Below, piece by piece: positions 1 to 7,222 of a DNA stretch of 64,000 nucleotides. Numbering within the stretch: position 1 is the stretch's first letter; every line of letters starts with the position of its first letter. The position numbers were made by a program, and so were the translations under genes. Origin of the DNA: an uncultured Dorea sp. (GTDB taxonomy: Bacteria > Bacillota > Clostridia > Lachnospirales > Lachnospiraceae); contig CAJTVY010000001.1 in the NCBI GenBank assembly GCA_910579925.1, positions 114,422-178,421 on the forward strand. Reading direction: 5' to 3'. The notes under the pieces were generated by a model. That model was given only the letters and a program-made list of their open reading frames with translations, did not search any database and had not been told where the DNA came from.

Positions 1-2
1 TA

Positions 3-512
3 AGCCGGGTGGTCTTTGTGACCGTATTGAAAGAGTGTGTGTTCGAAGCGTTTGAGGTGGAAGCCAGCGACTACCTGATCAAACCGCTGGACACTGGGCG
101 TTTTATACGGACCATGGACCGGGTGTTCCGCCATATCAAGTCAAAGCAGGAGGAAAGGCTTCTGGTGCAGCGGGGGAATCAAAGCCAGGTAGTCCTGCTG
201 TCCGAGACTGTATACTGCGAAGTCCAGGGGCGGAAAATCTATATTCATCAGAAAAGCGGGGAAGTGATCGACTATTATAACAGGATGGAGAATCTGAAAA
301 GCCGTGTAGACGGGCGGTTCTTCCAGTGCCACAGGAGTTATCTGGTGAACCTTGACTATGTACGAGGCTGCGAAGCAGGACAGGTTTTGCTGCCCAATGG
401 AGAGAGGATTCCCTTGTCAAGGCTTCGGGAGCGGGAGCTGACACAGGCGCTTCTGCGGCATATGAAGGCAAGAAGGATAGATGAAAAGCATAAGGATTGT
501 CCATCAACATGA
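3..512 (+). CDS. LytTR-family response regulator, 3' part (5' end outside window)
   Basis: The frame is open from the first bases of the window, so this is the C-terminal part of a longer protein. The first residues carry the end of a receiver domain: the conserved Thr in FVTV and the Lys-Pro pair of DYLIKPL. After a short linker a LytTR DNA-binding domain follows, with the family-typical segments FFQCHRSYLVNLDYV and IPLSR near the C-terminus. Proteins of this AgrA/VirR type bind promoter DNA after phosphorylation by a partner kinase. The adjacent downstream gene is a GHKL sensor kinase and is the obvious partner. The Asp phosphorylation site lies outside the window. The regulated genes cannot be told from here. 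Confidence 0.9.
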   Translation, partial: SRVVFVTVLKECVFEAFEVEASDYLIKPLDTGRFIRTMDRVFRHIKSKQEERLLVQRGNQSQVVLLSETVYCEVQGRKIYIHQKSGEVIDYYNRMENLKSRVDGRFFQCHRSYLVNLDYVRGCEAGQVLLPNGERIPLSRLRERELTQALLRHMKARRIDEKHKDCPST

Positions 513-555
513 ACGGTATCGCTTCATGGTAATACAATACACTAGGAGGCCGGAT

Positions 556-1836
556 ATGGATTGGTTCAGTTTTTTACTTGTTGTCTTTACGCTTACCGGA
601 ATCAGTATTACGCATATCGTCTTTATCGCCCGTATTACCGGAAAAGGATGGAAAACCTGGCAGATGATCGTTTATTTTATCATACTTTGCCTGATTCAGA
701 AGATTTGCGTCGTGTTGAATTTTCTTGATTTCATTTCTATCTGCGGAGAAATATCAGCATTATATGCCATGAGCCGGTGGGCGTTCGCAAACCGCCCTTC
801 CGTGTCCTGGGTGGCGTCGATCCTGGCTGTTTATGTTACGCAGCTTTCATTCGGGATTATGAATGCTGTGGAAATCCTGCTGATGCCGCCGTCTGTCAGA
901 GGTTTGCTGTTATATTTTATCATTATTCTGGCGACTGTGGTTACATTCATGCTGAACGTCTTCTGTTATGCATTTATCCCAAAGTTTTTAACACTGGAAG
1001 AAGAAAGTTCCTATATCTGGATTTTGTTGTTATCTGGTCTGTTTTTCTGTGCGGCTGAATTTTATATCATGCAGAATTCCTATGTTGATGTGAGTTTTCA
1101 TGAGCCGGGAAAGCATTTGCTGCTTCTGGCGCTGCAGGTATTAGGACTTGGCGCGCTCTGCTGTACCCTGTATGCATATGGAAGGGCGTGTTCGGAGCTT
1201 AAGACCAAGTCAGAACTGGCTTCCTTATCCCAGGCGGCACAGGCTCAAAAGACCTATATTGCGGAGGCGCAGATGCGGTATGGGAAAACACGGGCGTTCC
1301 GTCATGATATTAAGAATCATTTATCAGTGTTGGGAAATCTGCTGAATACAGGGCAGATTGGAGAGGCGAAAGATTACCTGGAAAAACTGGAACACAAAAC
1401 AGGCGAGTTATCGTTTCCATACCAGACGGGTAATCCTGTTGTGGATGTGCTGCTGGGAGAGAAGATGGATCTGGCAAGGCTTAAGGGGATTGAGACGGAA
1501 GTTTCCGTCCTCCTGCCAAGGAACAGCGGGATTGATGACTTTGACCTGTGTGTGATATTTGCAAATGCACTGGATAATGCGCTGGAGGCTTGTTCTGCCC
1601 TTGCGGATGCAAGGAAAATGATTACGGTGAGCGCAGAGCGGCAGGGAAACTATTATATGCTGGAATTCGATAATAGCTGCGCCGCGGGAACGGACGGGGT
1701 GGCAGGAATCGGTCTTTCCAATGTAAAGGCGGTGACGGAAAAATATCATGGAGCAATGCTGACCGAGTATGAAAACCAAAGGTTCCGGCTGAATGTGCTG
1801 CTGAAGCTTGAAATGCATTCTGATACATCAGAATGA
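556..1836 (+). CDS. GHKL (AgrC-type) sensor histidine kinase
   Basis: Membrane sensor kinase expected to phosphorylate the LytTR regulator encoded just upstream. The first ~200 residues form several hydrophobic membrane segments. A coiled region follows, then the dimerisation/phosphoacceptor motif RAFRHDIKNHLSVLGN (His in FRHD), and a C-terminal ATPase with N box (FANALDNALEAC) and G box (GIGLSNVKAV). This is the AgrC/CitA-like type without a long HisKA domain. An in-frame ATG also exists at 481, but AGGAGG at 544-549 sits 6 nt before the ATG at 556, and that protein begins directly with a membrane helix (MDWFSFLLVV), so I chose 556 (426 aa). No AgrB/AgrD-like genes are visible, so the signal is unknown. 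Confidence 0.9.
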   Translation: MDWFSFLLVVFTLTGISITHIVFIARITGKGWKTWQMIVYFIILCLIQKICVVLNFLDFISICGEISALYAMSRWAFANRPSVSWVASILAVYVTQLSFGIMNAVEILLMPPSVRGLLLYFIIILATVVTFMLNVFCYAFIPKFLTLEEESSYIWILLLSGLFFCAAEFYIMQNSYVDVSFHEPGKHLLLLALQVLGLGALCCTLYAYGRACSELKTKSELASLSQAAQAQKTYIAEAQMRYGKTRAFRHDIKNHLSVLGNLLNTGQIGEAKDYLEKLEHKTGELSFPYQTGNPVVDVLLGEKMDLARLKGIETEVSVLLPRNSGIDDFDLCVIFANALDNALEACSALADARKMITVSAERQGNYYMLEFDNSCAAGTDGVAGIGLSNVKAVTEKYHGAMLTEYENQRFRLNVLLKLEMHSDTSE

Positions 1837-2017
1837 CAGGTCATGCCAAATCCATTGCAATCCTGGGGGAACGGGGTAAAATGGTATTGTAAGCAGATGA
1901 GTTGAGAGGCTGTTATGCGTATTGGTCACAAGACGGTGAATCAGTACAGGGGTGTTATTTTAGCATTACGGTATAGCAGGATGGAACGCCCGACAGCGCA
2001 CAAGAAGGAGGAAGAAT

Positions 2018-2506
2018 ATGGGACCGATTTCAAGAGTGAATGCAGGACCGACAGATCCGTATTTGCAGTGGAGAGAAAGGCTGGAGGAGAAAAAGGCTGA
2101 GAAGGAATCTGGTTTTGCGAAGGATGACGGGAGAGTTCCGGCACGGCGTACAAGGGATGAATATGTTCCGGGACCAGACAGGACCCCTGAATCTGAAAAA
2201 CTTCCGGGAAATGAGGAAGAGCAGGATCAGAATGCAGGGAAGGCAGACGGGACGCAGCCGGACCAGGCTGCAAAGAAGGCGGCCGGGAAAGAACCAGAGA
2301 GGTGCAGGTGCAGCACGGATAAGGTTGACCGTGAGATTGAAAAGTTAAAGAAGCGCAAAAAGGAGCTGGAAGGTCAGCTTCGGACGGAGGATGATGAAAG
2401 TAAGATTCAGGTTTTAGAGCAGGAACTTGCGCAGGTAGAAAGGGAGCTTGGCCGGAAAGATAATGACGGATACAGACGCCAGCATATGGTGGTAACGAAG
2501 ATGTGA
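2018..2506 (+). CDS. Highly charged hypothetical protein with C-terminal coiled coil
   Basis: A 162-residue protein preceded by a good ribosome binding site (AAGGAGGAAGA) ending about 5 nt before the ATG. It lacks a signal peptide or membrane segment. Residues ~15-95 are rich in Lys, Glu, Asp and Gly and look disordered. Residues ~100-145 (around VDREIEKLKKRKKELE) form a heptad-like coiled coil. I do not recognise a named domain. It ends just before a strong hairpin, so it is probably a single-gene transcript. The charged, low-complexity composition resembles the hypothetical protein at 19426, but I see no clear sequence match between them. Confidence 0.75.
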   Translation: MGPISRVNAGPTDPYLQWRERLEEKKAEKESGFAKDDGRVPARRTRDEYVPGPDRTPESEKLPGNEEEQDQNAGKADGTQPDQAAKKAAGKEPERCRCSTDKVDREIEKLKKRKKELEGQLRTEDDESKIQVLEQELAQVERELGRKDNDGYRRQHMVVTKM

Positions 2507-2532
2507 AGATAATAAAAGATAGTAGATATGAG

Positions 2533-2558
2533 GACGCCGGAAAATGTTTTCCGGCGTC
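2533..2558. terminator. Perfect 12-bp hairpin between convergent genes
   Basis: GACGCCGGAAAA (2533-2544), a TG loop, then the exact complement (2547-2558). It lies 27 nt after the charged hypothetical gene and 18 nt past the stop codon of the small minus-strand frame at 2576-2713. The run of T on either side is short, so it may work as a bidirectional, partly Rho-independent terminator. Confidence 0.7.
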
Positions 2559-2575
2559 TTCAGGATATAAGGAGT

Positions 2576-2713
2576 TTAGCGAATTCTTAAAGAATGTTTT
2601 CTGAAAGCAATCACAATGATTCCCAGAATTACCCACATGATATACAGAAGAAAACGTGAAAATTCCCGATAAAAGGGAGGATGCCGGGTGATCGATGATT
2701 CAATCCCCGGCAT
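2576..2713 (-). CDS. Possible 45-residue single-pass membrane peptide
   Basis: Minus-strand frame from ATG at 2713 to TAA at 2576. It begins MPGIESSITRHPPFY, then has one clear hydrophobic helix (FLLYIMWVILGIIVIAF) and a basic tail (RKHSLRIR). The positive-inside pattern is that of a real small membrane protein, and a hairpin suited to termination follows 18 nt after its stop. Against it, no good ribosome binding site precedes the ATG, and the start codon overlaps a hairpin (2681-2713). An internal Met just before Trp-Val-Ile could be an alternative start. I do not recognise a family. Confidence 0.4.
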   Translation of the reverse strand: MPGIESSITRHPPFYREFSRFLLYIMWVILGIIVIAFRKHSLRIR

Positions 2714-2737
2714 GTATTATGAAAAAGTTTTGTCGAA

Positions 2738-2755
2738 AATAGTTTAAAAACTATT
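2738..2755. promoter_or_regulatory. 18-bp near-perfect dyad (operator-like)
   Basis: AATAGTTT-AA-AAACTATT is an inverted repeat with 8-bp arms. It lies in the 520-bp gap 2507-3028, upstream of the small minus-strand frame and far upstream of the glycosyltransferase gene. The rest of the gap holds the hairpin at 2681-2713 and AT-rich sequence in which I see no other gene. Confidence 0.35.
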
Positions 2756-2953
2756 AGTAAATGGTCTTAATCTTATCTCGAATTACTTCGATGAATTTAG
2801 TATAAGCCAGATCTGTGAAGAAATCATGTTGAAGAAATGAAGGTTTTTTGAAAGATGAATGAACAAATTATGAACAGTAATAACCGAGCTGTAACACACA
2901 CAGATAAGGAAGATTTTGCCAGGAATAGGTTGGAAAAAAAAAGAAAATGATTT

Positions 2954-2999
2954 ATACTATCCAATGCATAGTATATCGCCCCGGATTTTTTTCGGGGCG
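2954..2999 (+). promoter_or_regulatory. Dyad plus G+C-rich hairpin upstream of the GT2 gene
   Basis: Two successive inverted repeats lie in the leader of the glycosyltransferase gene. ATACTAT-7 nt-ATAGTAT (2954-2974) may be an operator or overlap a -10 element. CGCCCCG-9 nt-CGGGGCG (2977-2999), whose loop contains a run of T, looks like a short attenuator or transcript-stabilising hairpin. The ribosome binding site follows. Confidence 0.4.
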
Positions 3000-3028
3000 T
3001 GTAGGAAGGACCAGGAGGAAAGAAGAGA

Positions 3029-4045
3029 ATGAAGTATGTTTCATTTGCAATTCCATGTTACAATTCACAGGACTATATGGAACGGGCGATCGAGAGTATT
3101 CTGCCAGGCGGCGACGAGGTTGAGATTCTGATCGTTAATGACGGTTCCACTGACAGTACATCAAAGATTGCACATGAGTATAAGGAAAAGTACCCAGGCA
3201 TTGTACGGGTGATTGATAAAGAGAACGGCGGCCACGGAGATGCGGTCAATGAAGGGCTAAGTGCGGCCAGGGGGAAATATTTTAAGGTAGTGGACAGTGA
3301 TGACTGGGTGGATGGAGAGGCTCTTTGCCAGATTCTGACTCTGTTTCGTAATCTGGAGGATGAGGGTGAGCAGATCGACATGCTGGTATCTAACTTTGTT
3401 TATGAGAAGGCGGGGGCTGATCATAAGAAATGTGTTCACTATCGCAATGCTCTGCCCCAGGACGAGATATTCCGCTGGGATGATATCGGGCATTTCCGGC
3501 TGGATCAGTATATTCTGATGCATTCAGTGATTTACCGTACAGATCTTCTTAAGCTGATCCAGATGAAACTGCCGAAGCATACCTTTTATGTAGATAATAT
3601 TTATGTGTACTATCCGCTGCCCCATGTCCGTAAGATTTACTACCTGGATGTGGATTTCTACCGTTATTTTATTGGCAGGGACGACCAGTCTGTGAACGAG
3701 AAGAATATGATTGCAAGAGCAGATCAGCAGATCTATGTCACAAAGACTATGATTGATATGTATGATCTCAGGAAGATTTCAAGCAGGAAATTAAGACAGT
3801 ACATGGTGAATTATCTGGCGATCATGATGACGGTCTCCTCGATTATTCTGATTCGTTCCAAGACGAAGGAAAATATCGAAAAGAAGAGGGAATTGTGGAA
3901 GTACCTTAAGATGAAGGACTTTAAGGCGTATTTTAAAATACGGTATGGGATTCTCGGTCAGACTATGAACATTCCGGGGAAATCCGGCCGTAAGATTTCA
4001 TCTCTTGTATACAGCGTAGCAAGGAGAATTATTGGATTTAACTAA
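3029..4045 (+). CDS. Family 2 glycosyltransferase
   Basis: GT-A fold glycosyltransferase (338 aa). The N-terminus has the family signature FAIPCYNSQDYMERAIES, followed by ILIVNDGSTD (nucleotide binding) and VDSDDWVD (the DXD metal/donor site, ~residues 90-97). The C-terminal third is basic and without clear membrane helices. It likely transfers a sugar from a nucleotide donor to a lipid, wall polymer or exopolysaccharide at the cytoplasmic face. CAGGAGGAAAG precedes the ATG. It stands alone between a regulatory region and rubrerythrin, so neither donor nor acceptor can be inferred. Confidence 0.9.
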   Translation: MKYVSFAIPCYNSQDYMERAIESILPGGDEVEILIVNDGSTDSTSKIAHEYKEKYPGIVRVIDKENGGHGDAVNEGLSAARGKYFKVVDSDDWVDGEALCQILTLFRNLEDEGEQIDMLVSNFVYEKAGADHKKCVHYRNALPQDEIFRWDDIGHFRLDQYILMHSVIYRTDLLKLIQMKLPKHTFYVDNIYVYYPLPHVRKIYYLDVDFYRYFIGRDDQSVNEKNMIARADQQIYVTKTMIDMYDLRKISSRKLRQYMVNYLAIMMTVSSIILIRSKTKENIEKKRELWKYLKMKDFKAYFKIRYGILGQTMNIPGKSGRKISSLVYSVARRIIGFN

Positions 4046-4192
4046 GCCGTGCTTCGGGTTATGAGATAATCTGGCGGCAGAAAACGCATAATTTGTTTTT
4101 TATGTCACATACTAAAAGATTATAAGGGGACTTAAGGAAGACGGTTACGCTGTTTTTTTGGGGTTCCTGGAAAATGAAAAGGAGAATGTGAC

Positions 4193-4807
4193 ATGGCGGT
4201 TGAATTTCAGTCGAGCAAGACGAGGGAGAATCTGATGAGGGCGTTTGCCGGGGAGAGCCAGGCGAGAAACCGGTATACCATTGCGGCGGATGCGGCAAAG
4301 AAACAGGGACTTTATTCTATCCAGCAGGTATTTTTGTTTACGGCGGACCAGGAGCGGGCACATGCGGAACGCTATTATGATCTGCTTAAGAGCCTGTCGG
4401 GGACAACGATTGAGATCTCGGGCGGATATCCGGTGGATCATTTTGACGATGTAGTAAAGTTGTTGAAGAGGGCAGAGCACAATGAGATGGAAGAGGCGGA
4501 TGATGTCTACCAGGCGTTTGGAAATGTGGCGAAAGAAGAAGGATTTCTTGAAGTGGCGTCTACATTTTTCCAGATTGCGGAGGTGGAAGCTGTGCATGGC
4601 AGACGGTTTCGGAAGCTTTCGGAGATGCTGGAGCAGAATAAGTTTTTTGAATGCGAGAGCGAGGGAAAGTGGATGTGTATGAACTGCGGGCATATTCAGT
4701 CGGGAAAAATGGTTCCGCCCATGTGTCCTGTCTGCAGGTATGAGCGGGGGTATTTCATCCCTGTGGAGATTGCGCCTTATCTTGGATTTGATTTTATTAA
4801 GAAATAG
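4193..4807 (+). CDS. Rubrerythrin
   Basis: Non-haem di-iron peroxidase that reduces hydrogen peroxide in anaerobes, cytoplasmic (204 aa). An N-terminal four-helix ferritin-like domain supplies the Glu/His ligands, visible in GESQARNRY, DQERAHAERYYDLL and IAEVEAVHGRRF. A short C-terminal rubredoxin-like domain (from ~residue 160) carries two Cys-x-x-Cys knuckles (CMNCGH and CPVC) for a single Fe. Length and order match classical rubrerythrin. AAAAGGAG lies just upstream of the ATG, and a terminator follows, so it is probably monocistronic. Confidence 0.95.
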   Translation: MAVEFQSSKTRENLMRAFAGESQARNRYTIAADAAKKQGLYSIQQVFLFTADQERAHAERYYDLLKSLSGTTIEISGGYPVDHFDDVVKLLKRAEHNEMEEADDVYQAFGNVAKEEGFLEVASTFFQIAEVEAVHGRRFRKLSEMLEQNKFFECESEGKWMCMNCGHIQSGKMVPPMCPVCRYERGYFIPVEIAPYLGFDFIKK

Positions 4808-4817
4808 GGTGGAGAGT

Positions 4818-4862
4818 AAAGCAGATAACGGGAACTTATATAGTACCGGTTATCTGCTTTTT
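4818..4862 (+). terminator. Rho-independent terminator after rubrerythrin
   Basis: AAAGCAGATAAC (4818-4829) pairs with GTTATCTGCTTT (4849-4860), a 12-bp stem around a 19-nt loop, followed directly by further T residues. Confidence 0.85.
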
Positions 4863-4983
4863 CATGATATGGGAAACTCTTTATTTCATAGGACGTACTG
4901 CATTTTGAATACATTATAGTGTGAGCGGATTACCGGGCATTTATCAAAAAGAAATGAAAGAATATCTGTAAAGAAGGGATTAT

Positions 4984-6729
4984 ATGGCGAGTCAGAAGAT
5001 CGAAAATTTGTTGAATTTAGCGCTGGATGCGACGCCAGAGGAGCGGGAAAAGTCGTTGGAACTGGATGTGGGGTATGATTCGGCGGAGAAGGAATGGGAT
5101 CTGATTGTGAAATATTCGGGAAGCCTTGAGCAGGTGAGAGAACTGGCCTTGCGGGTGGTGGAACTGCAGAATGAGTATGCAATTATCACGGTGAGGGAGT
5201 CGGATATTGAGGCGCTGGCAAAGCTTTCGGAGATTGAGTATATTGAGAAACCGAAGAGACTGTTTTTCCAGGTCGCAAATGGGAGACGGGTATCCTGTAT
5301 CAATGCGGTACAGGATACCCGTTTTTCGCTGTTTGGACAAAACGTTCTGGTTGGAATTATCGACTCGGGAATCGAGTATGAGAATGCAGATTTTCGCAAT
5401 GAAGACGGGACGACAAGAATCTGCGCACTCTGGGATCAGTCCCTTACACCTGGGGAGGGAAGGGTTCCTCCAGAAGGGTATGCCGTGGGGGCAGAGTATA
5501 CGGCAGAGCAGATTAATGAGGCCCTTAAGGAACCAACGTTGATGGGAAGGAGGAAGATTGTACCGAGCGAGGACACCTCCGGGCATGGAACGGCCGTAGC
5601 CGGGGTAGCGGCGGGAAATGGAAGAAACAGTAACGGGCAGTATGCGGGGGTGGCTCCGAAAAGTGAGCTGCTGGTGGTAAAACTGGGGAATCCAAGGCAG
5701 GAGGGGTTTCCGCGGACTACGGAACTTATGCAGGGGCTGGATTATGTGGTCAGAAAGGCATTGGAGCTTCGGATGCCGGTGGCTGTGAATATTAGTTTTG
5801 GGAATACTTACGGTTCTCATGACGGGACTTCTTTGTTGGAACGGTTCATTGATGATATTTCGAATATCTGGAAGAGCTGTATCTGCATTGGCTCTGGAAA
5901 CGAAGCCGCCAGCGCGGGGCATACGTCCGGTGTGATGAAGAATGGAAGAGAGGAGATTATTCAATTGGCGGTGCAGAGCAGCCAGCCGGCGTTGAGTGTG
6001 CAGATCTGGAAGGAATACACGGATGTAGTGGATATTTCCATCATGACTCCTGGCGGGGTGACGGTAGGGCCGATTCAGGAGATTCTGGGGCCGCAGAGAT
6101 TTTCGGTTGGTCAGACAGAAATTCTATTGTATTATGGGGAGCCCAGCCCTTACAGTACGGCGCAGGAGATCTATATTGATATGCTTCCGAAAGAGACGTA
6201 TGTGGCCAGCGGGGTGTGGAGATTTATTCTGAATCCGCAAAAGGTGGTGTCTGGGGCGTATGAATTGTGGCTTCCCAGTGAGAATGTGCTGAACCAGGGG
6301 ACGGGATTTTTGTTTCCAAGGGATCAGACGACATTGACGATTCCGTCTACGGCGGGGAGGGTGATTACGGTGGGGGCTTATAATGCGCTGACCTTCGCTT
6401 ATGCGGATTTTTCTGGGAGGGGATATACCAGGGAGACGAATCTGGTGAAGCCGGATATCGTGGCGCCGGGAGTGGATGTGACTACGGCGGCGGTTGGGGG
6501 AGGATATGCGCAGTTTACGGGGACTTCTTTTGCGACGCCTTTTGTGACGGGTGGGGCGGCGCTTATGATGGAGTGGGGGATTGTGAAGGGGAATGATGCT
6601 TATCTGTATGGGGAGAAGGTGAAGGCTTATTTGAGGCGCGGGGCAAAGCCGTTGCCGGGATTTGACGTGTATCCCAATCCGCAGGTGGGGTATGGGGCGC
6701 TGTGTGTGAGGGATAGTCTGCCGGGGTAG
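4984..6729 (+). CDS. S8 family serine protease (subtilase, Csp-like)
   Basis: Subtilisin-fold protease, 581 aa. Residues 1-95 resemble the Csp prodomain (alternating beta/alpha with an EYIEKPK end). The catalytic triad is intact: Asp127 in GIIDSGIEYE, His201 in GHGTAVAG and Ser515 in GTSFATP. A ~150-residue beta-rich insertion lies between the oxyanion region and the Ser motif, as in clostridial CspB/CspA-type proteins. No signal peptide is present. Related proteins cleave pro-SleC during spore germination, but many Lachnospiraceae carry several paralogues of unknown substrate, so the role here is open. The start at 4984 has an AAGAAGGGA ribosome binding site, and the gene appears to be transcribed alone. 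Confidence 0.88.
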   Translation: MASQKIENLLNLALDATPEEREKSLELDVGYDSAEKEWDLIVKYSGSLEQVRELALRVVELQNEYAIITVRESDIEALAKLSEIEYIEKPKRLFFQVANGRRVSCINAVQDTRFSLFGQNVLVGIIDSGIEYENADFRNEDGTTRICALWDQSLTPGEGRVPPEGYAVGAEYTAEQINEALKEPTLMGRRKIVPSEDTSGHGTAVAGVAAGNGRNSNGQYAGVAPKSELLVVKLGNPRQEGFPRTTELMQGLDYVVRKALELRMPVAVNISFGNTYGSHDGTSLLERFIDDISNIWKSCICIGSGNEAASAGHTSGVMKNGREEIIQLAVQSSQPALSVQIWKEYTDVVDISIMTPGGVTVGPIQEILGPQRFSVGQTEILLYYGEPSPYSTAQEIYIDMLPKETYVASGVWRFILNPQKVVSGAYELWLPSENVLNQGTGFLFPRDQTTLTIPSTAGRVITVGAYNALTFAYADFSGRGYTRETNLVKPDIVAPGVDVTTAAVGGGYAQFTGTSFATPFVTGGAALMMEWGIVKGNDAYLYGEKVKAYLRRGAKPLPGFDVYPNPQVGYGALCVRDSLPG

Positions 6730-7018
6730 AATGGAGATAATTTGGTAAAGCCCCAAAATGAATTATAGATTATAAAGCATATGAAAATTCGAGAAGTGAT
6801 TAAGCAAAATATATGTTCGTTAGTGTATAATTTTTGGTAGAAAGCATTTCAAACACGCTCTAGGAGAAATTAATAGGTACTTGCAGATGACGGATATAAA
6901 TCAGCAGCATAGATAGTTTATTATAGTAAAGGGGAGATAAGATTAGGTGAGGCAAGAGTTAATTTGGCGGTAAATTTCACTGGACAATATAGGAGAGCTG
7001 TCTTTTCATATTTTATGC

Positions 7019-7047
7019 ATGACGCAGGCAGCGGTGTGTAGTATAAT
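7019..7047 (+). promoter_or_regulatory. Candidate promoter of the RADAR operon
   Basis: ATGACG (7019-7024), 17-nt spacer, TATAAT (7042-7047). The -10 is perfect and the -35 matches at four of six positions. It lies about 175 nt upstream of the first RADAR gene, leaving a leader long enough for the small frame and dyad that follow. Confidence 0.5.
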
Positions 7048-7096
7048 GGAAACAGTGCAAATACTGTGCCTGTCTGTTGGTGGAGAGGAGGGCAAA

Positions 7097-7150
7097 ATGC
7101 GAAAAACGTTTGTCATTGTCCTTGAAGACTCCAGGCATAAAGCCAGATAA
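7097..7150 (+). CDS. Possible 17-residue leader peptide upstream of rdrA
   Basis: A short frame MRKTFVIVLEDSRHKAR with a strong ribosome binding site (GGAGAGGAGGG) 4 nt before its ATG. It ends 72 nt before the rdrA start. The good translation signal suggests it is translated. It could be a leader peptide or the relic of a displaced gene start. No similarity is recognised. Confidence 0.3.
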   Translation: MRKTFVIVLEDSRHKAR

Positions 7151-7222
7151 AGAGCCGGCTAAAAATTATCTGTTTGCCAATCGAAAGAGAAAACGTATGG
7201 AAAAGTATAAAGGGGAAAAAGG

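Larger units (their letters stand above)
6730..7222. other. 493-bp non-coding gap before the RADAR genes
   Basis: AT-rich gap with no long frame. It contains at least one promoter-like site (7019-7047), a small dyad ACAGT-6 nt-ACTGT at 7052-7067 and a 17-codon frame at 7097-7150. The boundary between the conserved protease gene and the AT-rich defence genes lies here. I see no recombinase remnant, tRNA or clear attachment repeat. Confidence 0.5.

Noticed and set aside
1915..2100. 61-codon frame overlapping the charged hypothetical gene
   Set aside because: It overlaps the better-supported gene at 2018 in another frame, and its sequence shows no domain or hydrophobic pattern.
5017..5964. Long minus-strand frame (315 codons) opposite the S8 protease
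   Set aside because: It is a shadow frame of a gene with an intact catalytic triad; the composition is unnatural (Pro, Arg and His rich) with no ribosome binding site.
6730..7222. Attachment site or recombinase relic at the left edge of the defence region
   Set aside because: No direct repeat matching the right edge near 24330-24434, no tRNA 3' end and no integrase-like frame could be seen.
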